Source: Rhodospirillaceae bacterium
Lineage (GTDB): Bacteria > Pseudomonadota > Alphaproteobacteria > UBA9219
DNA: 5,158 bases
Direction: 5' to 3'
Assembly: GCA_003504035.1 (NCBI GenBank)
Contig: DOBW01000192.1
Span: 1,215 to 6,372, forward strand
Each line of letters opens with the position of its first letter. Within the stretch, counting starts at the first letter, position 1. The notes under the pieces are model-generated. The model was given only the letters and a program-made list of their open reading frames with translations, was not told the origin of the DNA and searched no databases. This document shows, piece after piece, positions 1 through 5,118 of the stretch. The position numbers and the translations under genes were made by a program.

Positions 1-324
1 TTCAACACCATCTCCCGTTCCAATAAGTTGATCGTCCCAAGAGAGGGCGGTTTTTCCATCAGACGCACTCGAAAAGTCATTCCAATCTTTAAGTCGAAAC
101 CCTCTCGCCCGCCCTGCTCTTGCCTGAAAAAAGGCCATAAGCAAAGAAGCGTCATTTGCCGAAACAATCCCCGTAGACGCATCATATTTTCTTCTTGCCT
201 GCGCCCATCTTTGATTGCGGCGCTCATAGCCACTTTCAATTGAAACAATCTCTGTTTGAAACCGTGGGCCACCATGCGCACCATAACTCACGCGCAGAGA
301 AAGACTTACCTCGTCAAAAGACAT
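1..324 (-). CDS. Distal tail protein, DUF2460/TIGR02217 family (GTA g12-like), C-terminus outside window
   Basis: The frame opens with ATG at 324 and is open for all 108 codons to the window edge, so the 3' part is missing. The N-terminus is diagnostic: MSFDEVSLSLRVSYGAHGGP (1-20) matches the family opening 'F.EV..P..ISYGS.GGP.F', followed by IVSIESGYERRNQRWAQARR (26-45), in the family 'SG.E.RN.RW...RR.YD'. AFFQARAGRARGFRLKDWND (64-83) matches 'FF.AR.GR..GFR.KDW.D'. In RcGTA this protein forms the distal ring at the tail tip, linking tail tube to baseplate hub; complete members are about 200 residues, so roughly half is visible. Its place directly after the stopper gene is unusual, since tail terminator, tube and tape-measure genes normally come between. 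The usual next genes (g13, g14, g15 types) would lie beyond position 1. Confidence 0.9.
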   Translation of the reverse strand, partial: MSFDEVSLSLRVSYGAHGGPRFQTEIVSIESGYERRNQRWAQARRKYDASTGIVSANDASLLMAFFQARAGRARGFRLKDWNDFSSASDGKTALSWDDQLIGTGDGVE

Positions 325-330
325 GCCGAA

Positions 331-335
331 TCCTT
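331..335 (-). promoter_or_regulatory. Shine-Dalgarno site of the g12-like gene
   Basis: AAGGA, 6 nt before the ATG at 324, lies entirely in the 12-nt gap after the stopper TAA (339-337). A clean site here argues that this gene junction is functional rather than a deletion scar. Confidence 0.7.
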
Positions 336-336
336 T

Positions 337-642
337 TTAATTAAGCTCAAGAACTTCGCGCAGCCGAAGTCTCAGCCAGCGCTCTTTTTCATCGACTTTC
401 TGAACATCCAAGATCAAGAAAAAGCGATTTGACCAGCTCAGCCTCATACCAGTTACGGGCGATAGATCAGAACGTGCACGAACCGTAGATTCATGCGTAA
501 AATCATCTGACGCAGAAAGTGGATCAAGACTTCCCCAAAAAGTTGCTACATCACTCCACACCCCCACCTGCCCTAGCGTTACATCTTCGGTAAGCGTTTC
601 AGACTGAAGCATAAAAGGAATACATAATTTTCCTACACGCAT
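337..642 (-). CDS. Head-tail stopper, SPP1 gp16 / Phage_H_T_join type (GTA g7-like)
   Basis: This family closes the head after packaging and provides the surface on which the tail docks. The 101-residue product has the family's usual length and pattern: a short N-terminal strand region, VGVWSDVATFWGSLDPLSAS (27-46), a central HESTVRARSDLSPVTGMRLSW (50-70) matching the family pattern of a polar strand followed by 'V..GMR', then NRFFLILDVQKVDEKERWLRL (72-92) matching 'R.F.I..V.N.DE..RWL.L', and the C-terminal REVLELN. It immediately follows the adaptor, as in RcGTA (g6-g7). In RcGTA the next genes would be tail terminator and tail tube; here the next start is only 12 nt beyond the stop and encodes a g12-type protein. 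Confidence 0.88.
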   Translation of the reverse strand: MRVGKLCIPFMLQSETLTEDVTLGQVGVWSDVATFWGSLDPLSASDDFTHESTVRARSDLSPVTGMRLSWSNRFFLILDVQKVDEKERWLRLRLREVLELN

Positions 643-1229
643 GATCCACCTACATTGTAAATGCGATAAGACTGCAAAAGAGCCTCAACCGTTAGCGGCA
701 CGCGATAAGCAGATTCATTGGATAAAACAGCTTCACGATTTTCATACCAATGAAGCGCAAGCTGCATGATAGCAATCTTAAGAGCCTGAGGAACATCTGA
801 TTCCAAGTCTCCATACCCCGCAACATAATCAATCATCATGCTATTGGCGGAACGCTGAAATTGTGGCCAAACAGCAGAATCTTTTAAAACGATACGACCT
901 AGTATAGATGCCGCATCAACAAAGATATTATCTTCATCCCATTCACTTGATTGGTCTTGTGCATTATAAAATAAAATTTGCGTAAGACTTACAAGAGGCG
1001 CACGCGGCAAAATTATTTCTCTTTTCTTCGGCGGGAATGAAACCCAAAGCCGCCACGTCTGAGAAATAAAAGCACGTCCTGTAAATTTCTCGCACCATTG
1101 GCGTGAAGCTTTAATAAGACTCGTCATAAGATCATCATCTGCCGTAGTCCCTACACGTGCAAAACTTTTCATTTCTGCAAGCGAAACCGGTTCAACAGCT
1201 GGCGCTGTTAAAAGAACATTTGCTGTCAT
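633..1229 (-). CDS. Head-tail adaptor/connector protein, gp6-like (GTA g6-like, TIGR02215/phiE125 gp8 type)
   Basis: Proteins of this family form the ring that docks under the portal after packaging and links it to the stopper and tail. With the start at 1229 the product is 198 residues. The N-terminal LLTAPAVEPVSLAEMKSFAR (6-25) and the following helix DDDLMTSLIKASRQWCEKFTGR (31-52) are the classic opening of this family. IILPRAPLVSLTQILFYNA (72-90), IDYVAGYGD.ESDVPQALKIA (133-153), LALHWYENREAV (157-168) and VPLTVEALLQSYRIY (177-191) complete it. The open frame extends upstream to 1280, but that segment overlaps the 90-aa gene and lacks family resemblance. The last 10 nt overlap the stopper gene, a usual translational-coupling arrangement. 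Confidence 0.9.
   Translation of the reverse strand: MTANVLLTAPAVEPVSLAEMKSFARVGTTADDDLMTSLIKASRQWCEKFTGRAFISQTWRLWVSFPPKKREIILPRAPLVSLTQILFYNAQDQSSEWDEDNIFVDAASILGRIVLKDSAVWPQFQRSANSMMIDYVAGYGDLESDVPQALKIAIMQLALHWYENREAVLSNESAYRVPLTVEALLQSYRIYNVGGSCV
646..651 (-). promoter_or_regulatory. Shine-Dalgarno site of the stopper gene inside the adaptor coding region
   Basis: AGGTGG lies 3 nt before the ATG at 642 (6 nt if only the AGG core is counted), inside the Val-Gly-Gly codons of the adaptor. The stopper ATG precedes the adaptor TAG (635-633), so the genes overlap by 10 nt and translation is probably coupled. Confidence 0.55.
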
Positions 1230-1236
1230 ATTCATA

Positions 1237-1241
1237 TCCTT
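1237..1241 (-). promoter_or_regulatory. Shine-Dalgarno site that sets the adaptor start
   Basis: AAGGA lies 7 nt before the ATG at 1229 but only 1 nt before the ATG at 1235. The longest frame would start at 1280, inside the end of the 90-aa gene and without a good site. The site therefore selects 1229. Confidence 0.7.
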
Positions 1242-1263
1242 TTTTGTGGCATAGGTGAGCAGA

Positions 1264-1536
1264 TCAACTCGACCAAACACCTAGAATTTTTTGGCCTAGA
1301 ACAGCATTAATTTCGTCTGTTCCAGACGGAACAGAAATGCTTTCTTGTGAACGAATGCAAACATAGTATTTAGACGTATCACCCGCAGCCTCTTGAGCCG
1401 GAATAACGCTGCCATCTTCTAAAACTTCTTCTGCGATAGCCGCCCTTCCACATTGAGGGCCTATAACATTCGCATAACCAGCGCAAAAAGAATTAAGCGC
1501 GTCCAAATTACTTGCACAAAAATATGTGTCAATCAT
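1264..1536 (-). CDS. Hypothetical phage protein, 90 aa
   Basis: I do not recognise this protein. It is 90 residues, acidic to neutral, with no signal peptide or membrane segment. Its N-terminal part has three cysteines spaced exactly eleven apart (C7, C18, C29) and a fourth at C60; the middle (36-53) is acidic and polar, and the end is ILGVWSS. Short proteins of roughly this size are common next to head-tail connector genes. The reading frame is supported by its position between genes of the same strand, lack of a competing frame and tight spacing: the TGA at 1266-1264 is 34 nt before the adaptor start. The Shine-Dalgarno site is less ideal than its neighbours' (AAAGGA at 1553-1548, 11 nt before ATG). 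A five-codon frame ATG-AAC-AGG-CTA-TGA (1547-1533) ends overlapping the start as ATGA. It lies just downstream of the hairpin, so its level may be set by read-through. Confidence 0.7.
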   Translation of the reverse strand: MIDTYFCASNLDALNSFCAGYANVIGPQCGRAAIAEEVLEDGSVIPAQEAAGDTSKYYVCIRSQESISVPSGTDEINAVLGQKILGVWSS

Positions 1537-1565
1537 AGCCTGTTCATTCCTTTAATTTTTTCATC

Positions 1566-1601
1566 AAAACAGGGCGCCCAACAAATAGTGGACGCCCTGT
1601 T
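1566..1601 (-). terminator. Terminator- or attenuator-like hairpin between the 132-aa and 90-aa genes
   Basis: The 94-nt gap 1537-1630 contains an inverted repeat: AACAGGGCG at 1568-1576 pairs perfectly with CGCCCTGTT at 1593-1601. After one C-A mismatch there are three more pairs (1578-1580 with 1589-1591), leaving an 8-nt loop. On the coding (minus) strand the stem is followed by TTTT, including its last two bases, then GATGAAAAAA, so the U-tract is short. It is oriented for minus-strand transcription; no T-run follows it on the plus strand. Partial termination here would yield more capsid-side than connector mRNA. A processing or mRNA-stability stem is the alternative. Confidence 0.6.
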
Positions 1602-1630
1602 CCTGAGGAAGTTACATAGTCATAGTTGAT

Positions 1631-2029
1631 TTATACTGTCGGCGCGTTATGCGGCTCACCCACAATCACGCTCGCGCCACTGGCCGCTCCAGATGTAGAA
1701 CCTGTCACTATCATGATCACGCGAACATATCTTCGCGCACCAAGATAACCAACAGACTGAACGGTATTGGCTCCACTGGAGTCACTAACAGCTTCCAAAG
1801 CTTCATCCAGCTCGCTTGCACCAACAGAGGCATAAGTCACACCATCAACGGAATGCTCCAAAGATGGTGTGTGTGTGCCATCTGTATAAGAACCAAAGGC
1901 AACAGAAATTACAGCCGCATCAAAACCTCTAAGATCAACAGCTGTTCCCGTGGTAGTACCATCCGTACGAACGGCTGGTGCCAAAGACGTTTTGACAAGC
2001 GTATTATGCAACATGTCACGAAGTGTCAT
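1631..2029 (-). CDS. Conserved-looking phage protein of unknown function, possible head accessory protein (132 aa)
   Basis: I do not assign a function. The 132-residue protein is small, soluble and rich in G, S, T, V and A, with alternating hydrophobic stretches suggesting a beta-sandwich: VDLRGFDAAVISVAFGSYTD (31-50), HSVDGVTYASV (59-69), SVGYLGARRYVRVIMIVTG (92-110) and VIVGEPHNAP (121-130). The patterns 'FG.YTDGTHTP..E.S.DG' and 'YLGARRYVRV' recur, from memory, in uncharacterised proteins encoded just after the capsid gene in alphaproteobacterial prophages. Position directly after the capsid gene and a strong Shine-Dalgarno sequence fit a shell-bound decoration or fibre protein, which is inference. 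There are no membrane segments, signal peptide or cysteines. It is followed by a terminator-like hairpin. RcGTA has no gene at this position. Confidence 0.85.
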   Translation of the reverse strand: MTLRDMLHNTLVKTSLAPAVRTDGTTTGTAVDLRGFDAAVISVAFGSYTDGTHTPSLEHSVDGVTYASVGASELDEALEAVSDSSGANTVQSVGYLGARRYVRVIMIVTGSTSGAASGASVIVGEPHNAPTV

Positions 2030-2037
2030 TTTATTAT

Positions 2038-2042
2038 CTCCT
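2038..2042 (-). promoter_or_regulatory. Shine-Dalgarno site of the 132-aa gene
   Basis: AGGAG (in TAAGGAGAT), 8 nt before the ATG at 2029, lies in the 23-nt gap after the capsid TAA. It is as strong as the capsid gene's own site, suggesting high expression of the next protein. Confidence 0.75.
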
Positions 2043-2052
2043 TATTGTTTAA

Positions 2053-3279
2053 TTAGGCCGTGGCAAAGTTCAACAGCTTGATGGCATCAAAGTTCACGAC
2101 ATCGCCGCCAACACGTTTGCTGCAACGGAACTTGACGAAAGGTGCGGATGTATAAGGATCACGCAAGACACGCATACCGATACGATCGACAATGGTGTAA
2201 CCTTCTTCAAAATTACCAAAAGCAGCAGAAAAACTACCCGAGCTAATCGCAGGCATATCTTCTGCCAAAACGACTGGATAACCCAAAAGCGTTGCGGGGT
2301 TACCGGCTTGCAAACTAGGTTGCCAAATGTAAGCGTCCGTGGAGCTTTCCTTAAACTTACGCACAACATCAACGACCGAGCGTGGCATAAGCCAATGAGC
2401 CTTAGGCAAATAACCCGCCTTCAACTTGTTCATGAGTGTGATAAGAACGTCCGCGCCATCTGAGGAAGAAAAAGCACCATCCGCACCTGTTGCAACATGT
2501 TCCAAAACGCCCCAATTACGGTCGTCATCTGAAGTTGCCGCTGTTGAATAGCTGAGAAGACCGCGCGGTTGACCAATTCCATCACCTGTCATAAAGGCTG
2601 TGTTTTCACGACGCGAGAACTTCCCTGAAACACGTGAAACAAGCCATTCTTCAACATTAATAATGGCATCATCCAAAAGCTTTTGTGTTGCCTTTGGTTG
2701 AGCATGAAGCTCGTGAACAGGAATGCGAATGCGACCAATTTCTCCTTGGTCTGTATCCTCACGCGTTCCAAGCTCTGAAACCCACTGCGCTTCAGCTTCA
2801 TCTGTGTCGCGCAACATTTCAACAGCTTCCGAAGAAACACTCATCACGGTAGCAATTTGCCGCATTGGCGTAGTATCAAACTGACGCGTAACGATACGCT
2901 CAGCCATTTCACCAGGAGCCATATAACCGCCCTGCTGGTCAGCAAGAACACTCATTTCCTTTGTTTGAAAAACAGAAACGTCTTGCTCAAGACCTTTAGT
3001 CACATAGCTCATAAAGGCAGATTTATAACCATTATCTTCTTCTGGCAAAGCAAGATCAATAGATTTACCAGGGCGGCGCATTGCCGTCTTCACGTTAGAA
3101 ACATCATCTTGCAACTTGTTCATATCATTATCCATACGATCAAGCTTCTCACCGACAAGAACGTCCGCGCTACCTTTGCGCTCAATATCACCCAAGCGCT
3201 GATCATTAACGCTTTTGTATTCTTCAAAGGCCTGTGCCAGCGTTTCCGTGGCAGAATGAACCTCATTCATATCAATCAT
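2053..3279 (-). CDS. Major capsid protein, HK97 fold (GTA g5-like)
   Basis: This protein forms the icosahedral shell. The 408-residue product has a charged, predicted coiled-coil N-terminal segment (about 5-70, rich in E, D, K and Q), which matches the delta/scaffold domain of HK97 gp5. The segment before MSVLADQQGGYMAPGEMAER (109-128) is where this family is usually cut, so mature protein may begin near 107-110; the exact site is inferred. Further family-typical stretches are FDTTPMRQIATV (about 134-145), IWQPSLQAG.PATLLGYPVV (318-337), AEDMPAI (339-345) and the C-terminal RIGMRVLRDPYTSAPFVKF (366-384) ending in DAIKLLNFATA. The ATG at 3279 is chosen for its strong Shine-Dalgarno site; an ATG three codons further on is possible but less well spaced. 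It follows portal and protease in the classical order. Confidence 0.95.
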   Translation of the reverse strand: MIDMNEVHSATETLAQAFEEYKSVNDQRLGDIERKGSADVLVGEKLDRMDNDMNKLQDDVSNVKTAMRRPGKSIDLALPEEDNGYKSAFMSYVTKGLEQDVSVFQTKEMSVLADQQGGYMAPGEMAERIVTRQFDTTPMRQIATVMSVSSEAVEMLRDTDEAEAQWVSELGTREDTDQGEIGRIRIPVHELHAQPKATQKLLDDAIINVEEWLVSRVSGKFSRRENTAFMTGDGIGQPRGLLSYSTAATSDDDRNWGVLEHVATGADGAFSSSDGADVLITLMNKLKAGYLPKAHWLMPRSVVDVVRKFKESSTDAYIWQPSLQAGNPATLLGYPVVLAEDMPAISSGSFSAAFGNFEEGYTIVDRIGMRVLRDPYTSAPFVKFRCSKRVGGDVVNFDAIKLLNFATA

Positions 3280-3894
3280 TCATTTTCTCCTTTTTGGATT
3301 CTGTTTAAGAGTTTTGGCCGCTTTATGTAGGCGCGCTACAACAGCCTGCGTTACGACCTTATCGGTTGCACAATTTTTTTTTGTTTTTGAACCGCTTTTT
3401 CGTTTCTTTTTCTGTGGTGCGCGTGGAGCTTTAACCTCACTGATGCGCGCAGCTTCATTGGATGGAAACGTCACCAATGAAATCTCGAAAAGATCAACGT
3501 CCGTTAAAACACGCGCTTTTCGTTTCTTATCAATTTGACTGGAGATAACGCGATAACCGATTGACAAACCCGTTAGCGCCTTCATCTTCATCAATTCATA
3601 GGCCTCACGACCCTTTTGTGTAGAAAGAGCTAGTCTTCCCTGTACCGCCAAACCGTTTTCATCTTCGGAAAGTGAAACCCATACGCCAACAGGAGCCGTT
3701 GGATCATGCATCCATAGCATCGCTGGCGTTCGTCCTTTTTGACGCAATGTTGCAAGCGAGCGTTTAAAAGCACCAACCGCAACAATTTCTTTTTGAGAAT
3801 CCAGCTCACCAAAAACGCTGGCATATCCCATAAAAAGCCCATCGCCGCCAAGCGATTTAATCGCTAGCGGTCGCGAAATATGTTTAATATTCAT
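3280..3894 (-). CDS. Prohead maturation protease, HK97 gp4 / peptidase S78-like (GTA g4-like)
   Basis: This serine protease acts inside the procapsid, removing the N-terminal delta segment of the capsid protein before DNA packaging. The 204-residue product carries the family motifs: FMGYASVFGELDSQKE (21-36), the histidine motif MLWMHDPTAPVG (59-70, candidate catalytic His63), the serine motif ALTGLSIGY (106-114, candidate Ser111) and DLFEISLVTFPSNEAA (134-149, candidate third residue Glu137). The triad assignment is by analogy with HK97 gp4. From about 155 to the end the protein is a very basic tail (QKKKRKSGSK, TKK, KQNPKRRK), which is not needed for the fold and may bind the shell or be cut away. 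An A9 run lies in this tail. The gene sits between portal and capsid, the classical order, and its stop codon directly abuts the capsid start. Confidence 0.93.
   Translation of the reverse strand: MNIKHISRPLAIKSLGGDGLFMGYASVFGELDSQKEIVAVGAFKRSLATLRQKGRTPAMLWMHDPTAPVGVWVSLSEDENGLAVQGRLALSTQKGREAYELMKMKALTGLSIGYRVISSQIDKKRKARVLTDVDLFEISLVTFPSNEAARISEVKAPRAPQKKKRKSGSKTKKNCATDKVVTQAVVARLHKAAKTLKQNPKRRK
3287..3291 (-). promoter_or_regulatory. Capsid gene Shine-Dalgarno site embedded in the protease 3' end
   Basis: AGGAG, 7 nt before the capsid ATG at 3279, is formed by the Arg-Arg codons (AGG AGA) that nearly end the protease gene. The protease TGA (3282-3280) immediately precedes the capsid ATG, with no intergenic base. 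It is a strong site, as expected for the most abundant protein of the particle, and implies stop-start coupling. Confidence 0.8.
3374..3382 (-). other. A9 homopolymer within the protease gene
   Basis: Nine consecutive T on the plus strand read as nine A in the mRNA, within Thr-Lys-Lys-Asn codons (about residues 171-174) of the basic protease tail. Runs of nine or more A can cause polymerase slippage. One extra A would give a stop after about five new residues, and one fewer A a stop after about eight, so either event truncates the protein after the catalytic domain. Whether slippage happens cannot be told from sequence; it may be only a lysine-rich stretch in a fairly AT-rich gene. Confidence 0.5.
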
Positions 3895-3898
3895 GTTT

Positions 3899-3903
3899 CT
3901 CCC
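3899..3903 (-). promoter_or_regulatory. Shine-Dalgarno site of the protease gene, next to the portal stop
   Basis: GGGAG lies 4 nt before the ATG at 3894. Its preceding bases are the portal TAA stop (3906-3904), so the anti-SD match TAAGGGAG spans the stop codon. This layout suits translational coupling of portal and protease. Confidence 0.65.
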
Positions 3904-5118
3904 TTAGTTAGATTCCTCTGGACTGAGAAGGTGGTCTCCACCATCTATTGGCTCATACCCAAGTGCTAAACGTTTTTCGTTGACGGTAAGAAAATCAACT
4001 TTCTGAAGTTTCTCCCACAACATGTCGCGCCGCATTGTCAGGGCGCTAATCTCATCTCGATTAAAATCAAGATAGAGATTTTCTCCGAACATCGGCGCAA
4101 GCCAATGATCAAAAGCCATTGTTATCTTGGTAAGAAGAGGAAGAACCGTTTCCTCATACAAAGCCAAGCGTGCTTCTTGCATGTTGGCATAAGTCTGCGC
4201 CCCTTCAATACCGATAAGCTGTGCAGGTACACCAAAAGCCAAAGCAATATCACGCGCTGCGGCATCACGCCCCGCAAGCCAATCCATATCTTTGGGAGAA
4301 AGGCTCATCTCACGCCAATCAAGACCACCTTCTAAAATAAGCGGACGTCCTGCCTGATTTTTTCCAACGGTATGTTCATCCATTTCTTCACGCAGGCGAG
4401 AGATTTGCTCATCCGTTAAACTGGCAGGGCCATCTTTGGGAGAAAAAACAAGAGCCCCCGAAGGCCTTGCCCCCTGATTTAAAAGAGCCTGATTCCACGC
4501 CCCCGCTGCATTATGCTGATCCACAGAAAGCAAAGCCGCTTCAAGCGGCGCCATCCCATACCAATCATTAAGCGGATGAAAGCTTTTTAAATGTAAGATT
4601 TGGCTGCACCCCGTAATGGGGTCAGCATTCCACCGCGTCAGTTTTCCGCCAACATTATATTCATAACCTTGCGGCAAACCACTTGCCCCAGGAATAACTT
4701 TCATCCGGTCAGGCCGAAGAATATAAAGCTCGCTGGGATCATGACCATCACGCGGCGAAACGGCTTCTATATAAGCATTACCGGATATTTGAAGATCAAT
4801 AAAAAGACTCTCCAAAAAGGCATTGCCGTCTTGCGTTGGGTTGGGATGATCCAAAAGATCAAGAAGCGGATGCGTATCTATCTCGTTATCTTGCCCGCCA
4901 TAAAGAACCCACGGAACCGAAGCCGCAGCCGTCGCAACAAGCGTTGAACATCGATAGGCCACAACATTCTTTTTGTAGCCTTCTTCAGCCAAACAATCAT
5001 AACGGCGCGGTGTCCATTTAGGTCTTCCAACATGGCTATAGGCAAAAACAGGCCCTGCCCCACTCGTCTTGGTTTCTTTTGGACGCACAAATTTATTCAC
5101 AAAGCTCTGAAAGCCCAT
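3904..5118 (-). CDS. Phage portal protein, HK97 family (GTA g3-like)
   Basis: The portal forms the dodecameric ring at one capsid vertex, nucleates head assembly and is the channel through which terminase packages DNA. The 404-residue product has the usual length for HK97-type portals. Family-typical stretches include NVVAYRCSTLVATAAASVPW (about 51-70, wing/early helix), HPLLDLLDHPNP (83-94), SGNAYIEAV (112-120), LYILRPDRMKV (131-141), LKSFHP..DWYGMAPLEAA (177-195), and the stem/crown region with ARDIALAFGVPAQLIG (288-303) followed by TYANMQEARLALYEETVLPL (309-328). The C-terminus has NEKRLALGYEPIDGGD (380-395), typical of alphaproteobacterial GTA and prophage portals. It is the first complete gene of the block, and its TAA stop is 9 nt before the protease gene. 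No frameshift or missing segment is seen. The family call rests on motif memory; assignment to the GTA branch rather than another HK97-like prophage is inferred from the neighbours. Confidence 0.95.
   Translation of the reverse strand: MGFQSFVNKFVRPKETKTSGAGPVFAYSHVGRPKWTPRRYDCLAEEGYKKNVVAYRCSTLVATAAASVPWVLYGGQDNEIDTHPLLDLLDHPNPTQDGNAFLESLFIDLQISGNAYIEAVSPRDGHDPSELYILRPDRMKVIPGASGLPQGYEYNVGGKLTRWNADPITGCSQILHLKSFHPLNDWYGMAPLEAALLSVDQHNAAGAWNQALLNQGARPSGALVFSPKDGPASLTDEQISRLREEMDEHTVGKNQAGRPLILEGGLDWREMSLSPKDMDWLAGRDAAARDIALAFGVPAQLIGIEGAQTYANMQEARLALYEETVLPLLTKITMAFDHWLAPMFGENLYLDFNRDEISALTMRRDMLWEKLQKVDFLTVNEKRLALGYEPIDGGDHLLSPEESN

Noticed and set aside
28..243. Plus-strand open frame of 71 codons near the window start
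   Set aside because: It is antisense to the DUF2460/TIGR02217 gene, whose family motifs are unmistakable on the minus strand.
1533..1547. Five-codon frame (Met-Asn-Arg-Leu-stop) overlapping the 90-aa start as ATGA
   Set aside because: It could be a coupling leader, but its ATG directly touches the AAAGGA motif, which is too close for normal initiation. Kept only as a note under the 90-aa gene.
1649..2056. Plus-strand open frame of 135 codons almost exactly antisense to the 132-aa gene
   Set aside because: It mirrors a minus-strand gene with coherent neighbours and a strong ribosome site. The plus-strand product is rich in H, C, R and T with no family look, and no Shine-Dalgarno sequence precedes it.
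2094..2372. Minus-strand second-frame ORF inside the capsid gene, and similar ones at 2589-2840 and 3630-3851
   Set aside because: These are out-of-frame readings of recognised genes on the same strand, with no ribosome site and low-information sequence.
2857..3330. Plus-strand open frame of 157 codons antisense to the capsid N-terminus and protease end
   Set aside because: It lies opposite two confidently recognised genes and has a basic, His/Ile/Phe-rich composition typical of antisense shadows. There is no ribosome site or supporting neighbour.
4600..4947. Plus-strand open frame of 115 codons within the portal region
   Set aside because: It is antisense to conserved portal motifs and has no plausible start signal or family resemblance.
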